Shown here: piece after piece, positions 1 to 7,791 of the stretch
Layout of the letters: every line of letters begins with the position of its first letter
Position numbering within the stretch: the stretch's first letter is position 1
Assembly: GCA_900769075.1 (NCBI GenBank)
Contig: CAAGFE010000103.1
Location: forward strand, 1-50,545
From: Clostridia bacterium
GTDB lineage: Bacteria > Bacillota > Clostridia > Christensenellales > Aristaeellaceae
Length of the DNA stretch: 50,545 nucleotides
Direction of reading: 5' to 3'
Program-made: the position numbers and the translations under genes
The notes under the pieces: generated by a model
What the model saw: the letters and a program-made list of their open reading frames with translations, nothing else
Told to the model about the DNA's origin: nothing
Database searches by the model: none

Positions 1-84
1 CCCATCCCGAACACAGCAGTTAAGCTCTCCAGTGCCGAAAGTACTTGGCTGGACACGGCCCGGTAGGATAGGTCGCTGCCGGTT
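1..84 (+). rRNA. rrf: 5S ribosomal RNA, 3' part
   Basis: The first bases carry the typical 5S core (CCCATCCCGAACACAGCAG, then TTAAGCTCTCCAG) and the closing GGTAGGATAGGTCGCTGCC. The 5' end lies outside the window. It is probably the last gene of an rRNA operon, since an intrinsic terminator follows at once. The 3' end is placed within a few bases. Confidence 0.95.
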
Positions 85-91
85 CCCTTTT

Positions 92-119
92 AAAAGGAAG
101 TCGTATGGCTTCCTTTTTT
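92..119 (+). terminator. Intrinsic terminator of the rRNA operon
   Basis: AAAGGAAG and CTTCCTTT pair around a short loop and are followed by a run of T. It sits directly after the 5S rRNA. Confidence 0.85.
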
Positions 120-206
120 CGTGGTTTGGGGAAGGCCGAACCGGAAATCTGCACAAGCAACAAAAGCGGTTTTGCATTTACCGCAATATAAACCGGTCCA
201 GATTCG

Positions 207-1070
207 TCACAGGTTGTTAGTTTTCAGCAGATGCTCCACTTCCGGGTCGGTCAGGCCCTGTTCATACAGTTGGTCGATGATGTTCTCCCGCATCCAGGAT
301 ATGCACCTGCAGATCGCGCTCCGCGGCAGCCTGTCGCCGAGACGGACGGTATCCGGGCCGTGAAGTGAGAACACATGGCGGTAGTCGTGGTTCAGCAGAC
401 AGAGCTCCTCCGTCAGGACAGCGTCATCAATGAGCTCCGCCATGGGCAGCATGTCCTGCAGGAGCGCTTTGAGGTGGGTTTTGCTCAAGGTGAGGAATTC
501 CTTGCGGGTCACGACCTCGTCAAGGGTTTCCAGCATTTCAGACTGGTATCTCGCCAGCGTTTTCAGGGATTCGACCAGCAGCGGGACGATTTCTGCCTTC
601 CCAGGCGGGCATTTCTCCACAGTGAACACGGCTGACTGATCTGCCAGGCGGCGCCCGAGCATTCCTCCGGTCAGGGATAGGCTGTCCGGCTCGTTGGAAT
701 TCTCCGGTTTCAGGTTCTCAAACCTGTACCGGCCGTCGGCGTAACCGGTGTACACGACCGGATGATGAACGTCCTTCAGGATCGTCAGAGGCAGCATCGC
801 TGTTTCGAGGGAACGCAGATAGGCGGGCACCTCCTCTTTGGTCAGCACTTTTTCTGTCATGCGGAAGCCGCGGGGCGTCAGATACAGATTGACCCAGCGC
901 GGCTGATAGAGGGACGAGCCCGCCATAAACCGCCCCTGATCGAACAGAAACAGCCAGGGTGCGTGCATACCGAGGGCAATGGAGCGATCATCGGCGTCGC
1001 ATCCAAGGCATGCCAGCATGCCAGCGACGCCGGCCAGCTTTGCGGATCCGGGGAAGGTGATGCATTTCAT
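207..1070 (-). CDS. Hypothetical protein, possibly with a papain/C39-like fold
   Basis: This encodes a protein of 287 residues with no signal peptide or membrane segment. I do not recognise a named family. The N-terminal half has a Gly/Ala/Cys-rich helix (AGMLACLGC, about residues 14-22) and later a HHPVVYTGYADGRYRFENLK stretch. That combination weakly resembles C39-like or butirosin BtrH-type cysteine-peptidase folds, where an N-terminal Cys and a later His-containing strand form the active site. This is a guess from layout, not proof. The start at 1070 is chosen because AGGAG lies 7 bases upstream; the reading frame stays open further upstream without a good site. It lies about 100 bases downstream of the deacetylase gene on the same strand and may be co-transcribed with it. 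Confidence 0.6.
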   Translation of the reverse strand: MKCITFPGSAKLAGVAGMLACLGCDADDRSIALGMHAPWLFLFDQGRFMAGSSLYQPRWVNLYLTPRGFRMTEKVLTKEEVPAYLRSLETAMLPLTILKDVHHPVVYTGYADGRYRFENLKPENSNEPDSLSLTGGMLGRRLADQSAVFTVEKCPPGKAEIVPLLVESLKTLARYQSEMLETLDEVVTRKEFLTLSKTHLKALLQDMLPMAELIDDAVLTEELCLLNHDYRHVFSLHGPDTVRLGDRLPRSAICRCISWMRENIIDQLYEQGLTDPEVEHLLKTNNL

Positions 1071-1171
1071 CGTCTCACTCCTGACGGTTTTTCTGGGGCA
1101 TTGTGGGGAGAATACCATCTCCCTCTGATCAAAAAGAGCCCGGCGCGGCATGAACCGTCGCCGGACAGAAA

Positions 1172-1891
1172 TCAAATGGAATCATCAGCGGGGGATTCGG
1201 CGCTTTCGGGCCTCTCGAGCACCAGCGGTTCCATTCCCAGCAGCTCGGAAACCGTCACCAGTTCGTAGCCCGCGTTCTTCAGCATCGGCACCAGCACCCG
1301 TAGGCACTCCAGATCAGCCTTGCGGGTGTGATACAGCAGAATGGAGCCGTTCTGCGTGTCCTTGAAGGCCTTTTCCGGGTCGGTCTGGCTCACATCCCAA
1401 AGCACCACCTTCTCCACCCCGTGGGAATAGAACACATTGAGGAAGTTCTTCTCGCTGTTTTTGTACTGACCGTAGGGCGGGCGGAGGAGCCGCAGCGGAT
1501 AGTGATAGCCCAGCACTTCATCCACCCGTTCCTGACACAGGCGAACCTGGACGTTCGCGTTGGAGGTGGAGAAGCTCAGCAGCTTGGAGTGCTTCCAGGT
1601 GTGGTTGCCCAGCTCGCTCCCGTGGGCGAAGATTTCCTCCCACAGTTCCCGATCCTCAGGACGGAACTGGGAGCCCACCATGAAGTAGGTGATGGGGAAG
1701 TCCATCTCCACGCTCAGCGCATGAATCTGGCGCAGCATGTCCAGGTCCCAGCCGTCATCGACCGTGATGGCGACCTTGGGCACCGAGCGGTCACCGTTGC
1801 GGACAACGTAATTCTCCGGCAGCGCCAGGGCGGAGGAGGTGAACAGCATCAGGCAAAGGCTGAAGAGGAACAGGCGGAACAAACGCTTCAT
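1172..1891 (-). CDS. Exported polysaccharide deacetylase (NodB/CE4 family)
   Basis: This is predicted to be a secreted metal-dependent deacetylase acting on acetylated glycans, most likely peptidoglycan or chitin-type polymers. The 239-residue product has a signal peptide (residues 1 to about 23, ending ALA) and a NodB domain filling the rest. The CE4 motifs are visible: TVDDG (43-47, catalytic base and metal Asp), HTWKH (97-101, the two zinc histidines), RPPYG (137-141) and LLYHT (185-189, final catalytic His). All key residues are present, so it is probably active. GGAGG lies 7 bases before the start. The gene directly follows rnpB on the same strand, and no clear own promoter was found, so it may depend on read-through or on a promoter inside rnpB. 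The exact substrate cannot be told from sequence. Confidence 0.93.
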   Translation of the reverse strand: MKRLFRLFLFSLCLMLFTSSALALPENYVVRNGDRSVPKVAITVDDGWDLDMLRQIHALSVEMDFPITYFMVGSQFRPEDRELWEEIFAHGSELGNHTWKHSKLLSFSTSNANVQVRLCQERVDEVLGYHYPLRLLRPPYGQYKNSEKNFLNVFYSHGVEKVVLWDVSQTDPEKAFKDTQNGSILLYHTRKADLECLRVLVPMLKNAGYELVTVSELLGMEPLVLERPESAESPADDSI

Positions 1892-1931
1892 GGGTATGCC
1901 TCCCGGAACCGGTCAGTGAATCATCATGAAG

Positions 1932-1957
1932 AAAAAGGGGACATAGTCCCCCAAAAA
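1932..1957 (-). terminator. Intrinsic terminator of rnpB
   Basis: On the minus strand GGGGGAC and GTCCCC pair around TAT and are followed by TTTTTC. It lies just after the rnpB 3' end and before the deacetylase start. Confidence 0.85.
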
Positions 1958-1960
1958 CAG

Positions 1961-2358
1961 TGCGAGCGTGACAGTAAGCCGAGTTCTGTCGAGGGTCGAT
2001 CATCTATCCAGGCCTGGCGTTGCCGCGCAGGCTCCAGCGATACTGAGGACGCGACGGGCCGCCGCATGTGTCCTGCTGCGTATCTTGCACCGGATGGGGT
2101 TTACAGCGCGGACAAGTCGCCAAGCCGCGGGTGAGCTCTTACCTCGCCTTTCCATCCTTACAGGTGCCTTTTCCACTTTCCATCCGTGAGCCACGGATGA
2201 CTGACGGGTCAAAGCAATTAAGGCCGAAGCCCCTGCGGTTTATTTCTGTTGCACTTTCCTTGGAGTCGCCTCCACCGGCCGTTAGCCGGCATCCTGCCCT
2301 GTGGTGCTCGGACTTTCCTCATGCCTTTCGGCACGCGATCGCCTTGCCACCTCGCGGG
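1961..2358 (-). ncRNA. rnpB: RNase P RNA, class A
   Basis: This is the catalytic RNA of RNase P, which matures tRNA 5' ends. On the minus strand the diagnostic conserved blocks appear in order: AGGAAAGTCCGAGC near the 5' end, ACAGAAATAAACCGC in the middle and GACAGAACTCGGCTTA near the 3' end. The P1 helix can be drawn: GCGAG-GTGGCA at 2345-2355 pairs with TGTCAC-G-CTCGC at 1962-1973. This fixes both ends to within a few bases. A consensus promoter lies immediately upstream and a terminator immediately downstream, so it is its own transcription unit. Reading frames in this stretch are accidental. Confidence 0.97.
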
Positions 2359-2362
2359 ATTT

Positions 2363-2391
2363 ATTGTACCGCGAAAACAGGGGAAAGTCAA
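2363..2391 (-). promoter_or_regulatory. Sigma-A promoter of rnpB
   Basis: TTGACT (-35, 2386-2391) and TACAAT (-10, 2363-2368) are separated by 17 bases. The expected start site falls at the 5' end of RNase P RNA. Confidence 0.85.
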
Positions 2392-2415
2392 GGCGGAAGG
2401 GGAGAAATCGCCAAT

Positions 2416-3138
2416 TTATCGAATCAGGTGTTCGGCGCCGTCCTGGTGGACAATCAGGTGAAAGGGCTTGACTGTATCCGTCTGCACGGTGAAATGGCCA
2501 TCCCTGTGTAAGGCCCGATAACCCGTGCCGTCGGCAAGGACGCATTCGGCCGCTTCCCCCGGCTGAAACCAATGCAGGGTGAGCCGGTCGGCGTCGTCGT
2601 GATGGATGGAACGGTCGTTGACGCCGATGGGCAGCAGCACGTTCTCCCGGACGAGCACGGGCATCTCGTTGAAGCCGCGCATGGAGCGCAGGCGGCCCTT
2701 GTGACAGCTGCCGTTCAGCTCCGTCCATGTCCCATCCGGTAGGGTCACATCCACCGTGTCGTCCGCAGACACCGGCACAACCAGCAGATCATCGCCCAGC
2801 AGGAAACAGCCGTCCAGCATCGTCACCGGCCGACCGGGCCGCAGATAGGGCAGGAGCGAAAGCTGCAGGAACAGGTAGCGCCGCAGAACATTCGCCGGGA
2901 GCGGATCCGGGGTGGACAGGTAAGTCAGCAGATGGGTAAGGGGCAGCGGCTGCCCGGGCTGAAGCAGCGCGGCGGTTGCGGTGCGCAGAAACGCTGCGCA
3001 GGGCATATCCGGCGGGAAGAGGGGGGATGCTTCCTCCGTAAAGCCGGTCAGGGGCAAATCCAGCGCGTCCAGACGCGCCTCTGCCAGCTTCCGGCGGGCG
3101 GCGTCCTGGCTGGGATCGGATACAATCAGGCCGAACAT
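2416..3138 (-). CDS. GH31 C-terminal-domain-like protein without a catalytic barrel
   Basis: The 240-residue product looks like the end of a family 31 glycosidase standing alone. The segment LRRYLFLQLSLLPYLR, then GDDLLVVPVSADD, then LPDGTWTEL, then MPVLVRENVLLPIG matches, in the same order, the last barrel helix and proximal beta-sandwich of GH31 enzymes. The full-length GH31 protein at 45580-48030 has RLRHQLFPYLYTM, GSEVIVAPVTDP, LPEGVWTDAF and MPVFMKAGALIPMQ. The nucleophile and acid/base aspartates lie in the missing barrel, so it should not hydrolyse glycosides. No signal peptide is seen. GGAGG lies 7 bases before the ATG, and the reading frame is intact, so it is translated rather than a decaying remnant of a nearby gene. 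A sugar-binding or regulatory role is possible but unproven. Confidence 0.8.
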   Translation of the reverse strand: MFGLIVSDPSQDAARRKLAEARLDALDLPLTGFTEEASPLFPPDMPCAAFLRTATAALLQPGQPLPLTHLLTYLSTPDPLPANVLRRYLFLQLSLLPYLRPGRPVTMLDGCFLLGDDLLVVPVSADDTVDVTLPDGTWTELNGSCHKGRLRSMRGFNEMPVLVRENVLLPIGVNDRSIHHDDADRLTLHWFQPGEAAECVLADGTGYRALHRDGHFTVQTDTVKPFHLIVHQDGAEHLIR

Positions 3139-3218
3139 GGGCTTCCTCCGTCAAGATTGGATGCCCAAAGCATTCGCCGCAGGGACTGAAAATCCTGCCG
3201 CTGCGGGGCCAAAGAAGT

Positions 3219-3244
3219 GAAGGCAAGCAGCTCCCTCTGCCTTC
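3219..3244 (-). terminator. Putative terminator after the DUF3343 gene
   Basis: GAAGGCA and TGCCTTC form a 7-base-pair stem; on the minus strand ACTTCTTT follows. The T run is weak, so partial read-through into the GH31-like gene is possible. Confidence 0.5.
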
Positions 3245-3246
3245 CG

Positions 3247-3516
3247 TCAGAACAGCGGCCGCACGTCGGCCCGCCCGGACACATCCCGTGTGACCCGGTA
3301 AAAGCCGATCAGGTTCCCCAGGCCCAGCGCCTGATACACCGCCTTCACCCGGGCAGCGTCCTGCTCATCAAAGCGTACGGACAGCCCGCAGCCCAGGGCG
3401 ACCGCCCGAGGGGTCGTCACGATGGACGCGCGGATCCCCTGGCCCTTCAGCGCCTCCTCGAAGGCCATCACCTGCAGCCGAGAGCTGAAGGCCGCAATGC
3501 AGAAATTCTCCTCCAT
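3247..3516 (-). CDS. DUF3343 protein, putative Se/S carrier-like
   Basis: The 89-residue protein has the DUF3343 pattern: an N-terminal strand and helix (AAFSSRLQVMAFEEALK), a middle TTPRAVALGCGLSVRF with a conserved Cys in the GCG turn (about residue 43) and a short C-terminal helix. Members of this family are called putative Se/S carrier-like proteins and often occur beside selenium or sulfur transfer genes such as yedF. Here it is divergent from a cysteine desulfurase of the SufS/CsdB type at 3584, with 67 bases between the two starts. That supports a role in handling persulfide or selenide, but the target is unknown. AAGGAGG stands 8 bases ahead of the ATG. Confidence 0.82.
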   Translation of the reverse strand: MEENFCIAAFSSRLQVMAFEEALKGQGIRASIVTTPRAVALGCGLSVRFDEQDAARVKAVYQALGLGNLIGFYRVTRDVSGRADVRPLF

Positions 3517-3583
3517 GGGTTCTACCTCCTTCCCATCTCCCTATATGATATGACAACACCAGTGCGCTGTGCAGGAGGTGCCC

Positions 3584-4717
3584 ATGATCTATCTGGATAA
3601 CGCCGCCACCAGTTTCCCCAAGCCGCCCCAGGTGATCCGCGCGATGGCGGAGGCACTGGAAACCTATGGCGCGAACCCGGGCCGGGGCGGACATCAGCTG
3701 GCGCTCCAGGCGGGGCGGACGGTGGAGAAATGCCGGGAAGCCGCGGCGGCCTTGCTGGGCGTGCCCTCGCCGGAGCGCATCATCTTCACCCGCAACTGCA
3801 CCGAATCGCTCAATCTCGCCATCATCGGCATGCTCCGCAAGGGCGACGAGGTCATCTGCTCCCACGGCGAACACAACGCGGTGATGCGCCCCCTGGAGCG
3901 CTTCGTCAGCCGGGGTGAAATCGTGGTGAAGGTGCTGCGCCCGGATGATAGGGGGCTGCTCTCGCCCGACACGCTGAACCGCGCCATCAACAGCCGCACC
4001 GGGCTGGTGATCGTCTGCCATGCCAGCAACGTGACCGGGGTGATTCAGCCCGTGCGGGAGCTGGGAGCCGTCTGCCGGGCCCGCGGCGTGCCTATCCTGG
4101 TGGACGCAGCCCAATCCGCCGGGGTGCTGGAGGTGACCCTGGACGGCCTGAACGCGGATTTGATTGCCCTCCCAGGGCATAAGGGCTTGCTGGGCCCCCA
4201 TGGGACGGGCTTGCTGGCCCTGCGGGAGGGGATCGACCCGGAGCCCCTGATTCTGGGCGGGACGGGCTCTGCCAGTGAAAGCGTCCGCCAGCCGGAGATG
4301 CTCCCCGACCGGTACGAGTCCGGCACGCTGAATTTGCCCGGGATTGCCGGGCTGCTGGCGGGCATTGAATTTGTCGCCCGCCAGCGGGAGGACATTCACC
4401 GCTACGAAACCGCGCTGAACGACCGATTGCGCCGCCATCTGGCGGAGATTCCCGGCCTGCGCATCCTGGGGGACGACACCGCGCCCCGGGTGGGCATCAC
4501 CGCCGTTGTGCCCGAGGGCGGCGACAGCGCTGCCCTTGCCGACGCGCTGGACGCAACGGGCGTGGCCGTCCGCGGCGGGCTCCACTGCGCGCCCGCCATG
4601 CACAGCTATCTGGGCACGATGCATTCCGGCGCGGTTCGCTTTGCGCCGGGGATCTATAACACGGAGCAGGAGATCGATGACACAGCGGCGCTGGTGGCCC
4701 GGCTGATGCGCGCCTGA
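3584..4717 (+). CDS. Class V aminotransferase, cysteine desulfurase/selenocysteine lyase type
   Basis: This is a PLP-dependent enzyme predicted to remove sulfur from cysteine (or selenium from selenocysteine) and hold it as a persulfide. The 377-residue product starts MIYLDNAATSFPKP, typical of the family. The PLP lysine is in LPGHKG (K200), the cofactor aspartate in VDAAQ (D174) and the substrate-binding histidine region in SHGEHNAV. The catalytic cysteine is in GGLHCAP (C335), followed by a short loop as in group II (SufS/CsdB) enzymes. AGGAGG precedes the chosen ATG by 6 bases; a GTG 15 bases upstream is in frame but overlaps that site. No SufE or SufU partner is adjacent; the divergent DUF3343 protein may act as acceptor. 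Confidence 0.92.
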   Translation: MIYLDNAATSFPKPPQVIRAMAEALETYGANPGRGGHQLALQAGRTVEKCREAAAALLGVPSPERIIFTRNCTESLNLAIIGMLRKGDEVICSHGEHNAVMRPLERFVSRGEIVVKVLRPDDRGLLSPDTLNRAINSRTGLVIVCHASNVTGVIQPVRELGAVCRARGVPILVDAAQSAGVLEVTLDGLNADLIALPGHKGLLGPHGTGLLALREGIDPEPLILGGTGSASESVRQPEMLPDRYESGTLNLPGIAGLLAGIEFVARQREDIHRYETALNDRLRRHLAEIPGLRILGDDTAPRVGITAVVPEGGDSAALADALDATGVAVRGGLHCAPAMHSYLGTMHSGAVRFAPGIYNTEQEIDDTAALVARLMRA

Positions 4718-4719
4718 GG

Positions 4720-5550
4720 TCACAGCCGATCCGCTGTCTGGCGGCTGATGCGGGACATGACCGCCATCGTCAGGCAGACCATGCCCGGCACGGCATAGAG
4801 CCTTGCGCCCGTCAGAATATACAGGATGAGCATCAGCTGCCCATACAGATGGTAGCGCCGCGCCTTGTCGCGGTGAAAGACCAGCTGGGCGATGCTTCCC
4901 TGGCCCGCCGGGCGGCGCTTGCGTTTTCCCAGCTCAATCAGCTGCTCGTCGGTGGCGGGCGAGCAGCGTCCGGCGATGGACAGCAGGGTTTCACGACGGA
5001 TAATCCGCAGGGGCACGAGGGCCTGCTCCGCCCTGGCGGCGATTTTGGGGGACACCTTCCCCAGCACGCAGAGCACGGCTATGTTCGCCCTGGTCTGCCG
5101 GACGGCCCGCTGCGCCGAGAGCAGGTCGCCCGCGGACAGTTCGCCATCCTCCGGGATACGCACGCACTGAACCAGCAGCTTCTCGCTGCCCTGGCGGCAG
5201 AGGACGCCCTCCGTCCCCACGGTTTCCATGGTGAGGGGCCATTTTTCCGCCAGCAGCAGCGCCGCGCGGAAGTGGGCCTCCTTCGGCTCCGAAAGCAGCA
5301 TGGACTCCAGCATCAGCTCCGCGCCCAGACGGCTGCGGAGCGCTTTTTCGCGCCGGTCAACGGTATGCTTCCGCCATTGGGCTCGGGCTGTCCACAACAG
5401 GGTTCCCAGCGCCCCGCCCGCCAGGAGGGAGGCGGTGTTCAGCCCCCACAGCCACACAAACCAGACCGTTCCCAGCAGGTACAGGAGCGCGCACATGCCC
5501 AGCCCATCCAGAATTTCCGACAATCTGTTGCGGCGAAGATAGCGTTCCAT
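4720..5550 (-). CDS. Membrane protein with a degenerate restriction-endonuclease-like core
   Basis: The 276-residue product has two membrane segments near the N-terminus (about residues 15-33 and 36-53), a soluble middle part (about 85-215) and a C-terminal hydrophobic pair (about 228-262). The middle resembles an Mrr-type nuclease fold. EGVLCRQGSEKLLVQCVRI has the layout of the core strands that carry D...QxK in active enzymes. The part ANIAVLCVLGKVSPKIAARA followed by LRIIRRETLLSI resembles the conserved Mrr strand, helix and GxxLL strand. The usual lysine after VQC is replaced by VR, so cleavage activity is doubtful. The assignment is from pattern only. GGAGG lies 4 bases ahead of the ATG. 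It ends tail to tail with the cysteine desulfurase, two bases apart, and is divergent from nadD. Confidence 0.65.
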   Translation of the reverse strand: MERYLRRNRLSEILDGLGMCALLYLLGTVWFVWLWGLNTASLLAGGALGTLLWTARAQWRKHTVDRREKALRSRLGAELMLESMLLSEPKEAHFRAALLLAEKWPLTMETVGTEGVLCRQGSEKLLVQCVRIPEDGELSAGDLLSAQRAVRQTRANIAVLCVLGKVSPKIAARAEQALVPLRIIRRETLLSIAGRCSPATDEQLIELGKRKRRPAGQGSIAQLVFHRDKARRYHLYGQLMLILYILTGARLYAVPGMVCLTMAVMSRISRQTADRL

Positions 5551-5562
5551 TCGTCCTCCTTA

Positions 5563-5591
5563 TTTACATTTTGCGCAGTTTCGGCTATAAT
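5563..5591 (+). promoter_or_regulatory. Sigma-A promoter of the nadD-rsfS-ogt operon
   Basis: TTTACA (5563-5568) and TATAAT (5586-5591) are spaced by 17 bases and lie 30 bases before the nadD start. Confidence 0.85.
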
Positions 5592-5621
5592 ACAGGAAGA
5601 AGAACACACAGGAGGCGGCAC

Positions 5622-6803
5622 ATGGCCAGGGAACGCATCGGCATCATGGGGGGAACCTTCGACCCCATTCATCAGGGGCACATCCGCATGGCGCAGTGCG
5701 CGCTGGAAAGCATGCAGCTTTCCCGCGTGCTGATGCTGCCCTCCGGCAATCCGCCCCATAAGCCGGACATCACCCCTGCCGAGGATCGCTACCGCATGGT
5801 CTGCGCGGCCTGCGCGGGATTGCCCGGCCTGGAACCCTGCCGGGAGGAAATCGACCGCTCCGGCGTGATCTATACGGTAGATACCCTGTCCATCCTGCAG
5901 GAGAAATATCCCAGGGCGGAGCTGTTCTACCTCATCGGGGCGGACACGCTGATGGAGCTCCACAACTGGCGGCGCTACGAAACCGTGCTGACCATGTGCA
6001 CCTTTCTGGTCTGCCCGCGCTCCTGGACGTACACACCCCAGCAGCTCACCGAGGAACGCAGGCGGCTCACCGCGCTGGGCGGACGCTTCCTCTTCCTGGA
6101 CATGGACGTGATCGACATTTCCTCCACCGAGGCGCGTCAGGCGATCCGCGATGGCGAGGGGCTGGCGAATCTGCCGGTGCAGGTGCGGGAATACGCTCAG
6201 GCCGCCGGTCTGTACGGCACACCGCTGCGCATCCCCCAGGGGCCGGAATGGCTGAAGATGCTCTTTGCCGACCTGAGCGTCAAGCGCTTCTCCCACACGC
6301 TGGCGGTGGCGGATACGGCAAGGCGCCTGGCGCTGATTCACGGGCTGGACGCGGTGAAGGCGGAAACCGCCGGGCTGCTGCATGACTGCGCCAAGTGCCT
6401 GCCCCTGAAGGACATGCAGCGCATCGCCCGGGAGAACCGCCTCACGGAGGACGAGAGCATCCTGGAAAGCGGCGCGCTGCTCCACTCGGTTGTCGGCGCA
6501 CATCTGGCGCGGACGAAATACGGCTGTGAGGACGAGGACGTGCTGGGGGCGATCCTCAGCCACACCACCGGCCGGCCGGGCATGAGCCCCATGGCGATGG
6601 CGGTCTGGCTGGCGGATACGATTGAGCCCACCCGCGCATTCTATCCTTTGTTGGACAAGGTGCGGATGCTGGCGGGGCTCTCGCTGGAAAAGGCGATGAT
6701 CGCCAGCCTGGAGGGGACGTTGGAGCACGTCCGCAAAAAGGGGGACGCAGTGCATCCCGCCACGCTGGAAACCCTCGCGTGGCTCAGATCATTGGATGCC
6801 TGA
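5622..6803 (+). CDS. nadD: NadD-YqeK fusion: nicotinate-mononucleotide adenylyltransferase plus HD-domain hydrolase
   Basis: The N-terminal 200 residues are NadD, which joins ATP and nicotinate mononucleotide to make deamido-NAD. It has the nucleotidyltransferase motif GGTFDPIHQGH and the C-terminal SSTEARQAIR. The rest (about 205-393) is a YqeK-type HD domain, predicted to hydrolyse Ap4A-type dinucleotides, with FSHTLAV, GLLHDCAK and LSHTTG supplying its metal histidines and aspartate. In Bacillus these are two adjacent genes, so here they are fused in one frame. The start at 5622 follows GGAGG by 6 bases and a consensus promoter. Frames open further upstream lack a ribosome site and would overlap the promoter. 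The next gene, rsfS, follows 59 bases later as in the usual nadD-yqeK-rsfS order. Confidence 0.95.
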   Translation: MARERIGIMGGTFDPIHQGHIRMAQCALESMQLSRVLMLPSGNPPHKPDITPAEDRYRMVCAACAGLPGLEPCREEIDRSGVIYTVDTLSILQEKYPRAELFYLIGADTLMELHNWRRYETVLTMCTFLVCPRSWTYTPQQLTEERRRLTALGGRFLFLDMDVIDISSTEARQAIRDGEGLANLPVQVREYAQAAGLYGTPLRIPQGPEWLKMLFADLSVKRFSHTLAVADTARRLALIHGLDAVKAETAGLLHDCAKCLPLKDMQRIARENRLTEDESILESGALLHSVVGAHLARTKYGCEDEDVLGAILSHTTGRPGMSPMAMAVWLADTIEPTRAFYPLLDKVRMLAGLSLEKAMIASLEGTLEHVRKKGDAVHPATLETLAWLRSLDA

Positions 6804-6862
6804 CCCATTCATCACGATGCACAATACCGGCGGGCACCGTCCCCCGGATAAAGGAGAAAAGT

Positions 6863-7228
6863 ATGACCGATATTGCAATCACCCAGGACATTGCCCAGAC
6901 CCTGTACAAGAACAAGGCCAACCACATCCTTGCCCTGGACGTGCGGGAGCTGACCGTCATCTGTGACTACATGGTCATCGCCTCGGGGCGCAACGCCAAT
7001 CAGGTCAAGGCACTGACGGATGACGTGGACGAGCGCATGGCCGAACTGGGCTTTGCGCTGCGCCGCTCCGAGGGCGCCAACGAGGGCCGCTGGGTCATCC
7101 TGGACTACGGCAGCATCATGGTGCACATCTTCCACCAGGAGGAGCGCCAGTTCTACAACCTGGAGCGTCTGTGGGAGGACGGCAACAACCGCCTGGTGCT
7201 GCCCTTCGACCAGACCATCCCGGATTGA
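6863..7228 (+). CDS. rsfS: Ribosome silencing factor RsfS
   Basis: RsfS binds ribosomal protein uL14 and blocks subunit joining when nutrients are scarce. The 121-residue length matches the family. Family-typical stretches are LDVRELTVICDYMVIASG near the N-terminus, then EGANEGRWVILDYG, MVHIFHQEERQFYNLERLW and the acidic end. AAGGAG lies 7 bases before the ATG. It sits after nadD-yqeK in the conserved order and is followed by an alkyltransferase gene only four bases after its stop. Confidence 0.96.
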   Translation: MTDIAITQDIAQTLYKNKANHILALDVRELTVICDYMVIASGRNANQVKALTDDVDERMAELGFALRRSEGANEGRWVILDYGSIMVHIFHQEERQFYNLERLWEDGNNRLVLPFDQTIPD

Positions 7229-7232
7229 CGCC

Positions 7233-7694
7233 ATGTCCCACTGTGTCATGCCAACGCCTCTCGGGCCGCTGTTCATCCGGGAAGAGGCGGGAGCCGTCTG
7301 CGCCGTTGAATTCACCCAGGCGGAATTATCCCCGCCCGATACGCCCCTTCTCCAGGAGGCCGTCCGTCAGCTGAACGCCTATTTTGACGGCACGCTGACG
7401 GCCTTTGACCTGCCCCTGCGCATGGAAGGGACGGACTTCCGCGTGAAGTGCTGGAAAGCGCTTTGCACCATTCCCTATGGGGAAACGATCTCCTACGGCG
7501 AGCAGGCGCGGCGCATCGGGAACCCGAAGGCCGTGCGGGCTGTGGGCGGGGCCAATCACCACAATCCCATCAGCATCATCGTGCCCTGCCATCGGGTGAT
7601 CGGGGCGGACGGATCGCTCACCGGCTACGGCGGCGGCATGGACAAAAAGGCGTGGCTCCTCCGCCATGAGCAGGACACGCTGAAACAAAAATAA
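7233..7694 (+). CDS. ogt: Methylated-DNA--protein-cysteine S-methyltransferase
   Basis: This is a suicide DNA-repair protein that moves the alkyl group from O6-alkylguanine onto its own cysteine. The 153-residue protein has the acceptor motif IIVPCHRVIG with C119, the helix-turn-helix part YGETISYGEQARRIGNPKAVRAVGGA with the Arg finger, and LTGYGGGMDKKAWLL. The first 60 residues form the short N-terminal domain. No ribosome site is visible before the ATG at 7233, which lies four bases after the rsfS stop, so translation is probably coupled. A strong terminator follows. Confidence 0.95.
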   Translation: MSHCVMPTPLGPLFIREEAGAVCAVEFTQAELSPPDTPLLQEAVRQLNAYFDGTLTAFDLPLRMEGTDFRVKCWKALCTIPYGETISYGEQARRIGNPKAVRAVGGANHHNPISIIVPCHRVIGADGSLTGYGGGMDKKAWLLRHEQDTLKQK

Positions 7695-7698
7695 AATG

Positions 7699-7744
7699 GC
7701 AGGCAGAAATTTGCAGCACTGTGCAGCATTTCTGCCTGCTTTTG
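7699..7744 (+). terminator. Intrinsic terminator after ogt
   Basis: GCAGGCAGAAAT and ATTTCTGCCTGC form a long stem with an inner GCAGCAC/GTGCAGC-like part, followed by TTTTG. Confidence 0.9.
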
Positions 7745-7791
7745 CGTGTTATGGGTGAAGGGCCCTACCTCATACGAAAGGAGCAAGCACC

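Noticed and set aside
1968..2728. Several overlapping reading frames on both strands
   Set aside because: They overlap RNase P RNA or the opposite strand of the GH31-like gene and have no ribosome sites or family match.
3517..3583. A promoter for the cysteine desulfurase with TATGAT at 3544-3549
   Set aside because: No acceptable -35 box lies 16 to 18 bases upstream, so it was not listed.
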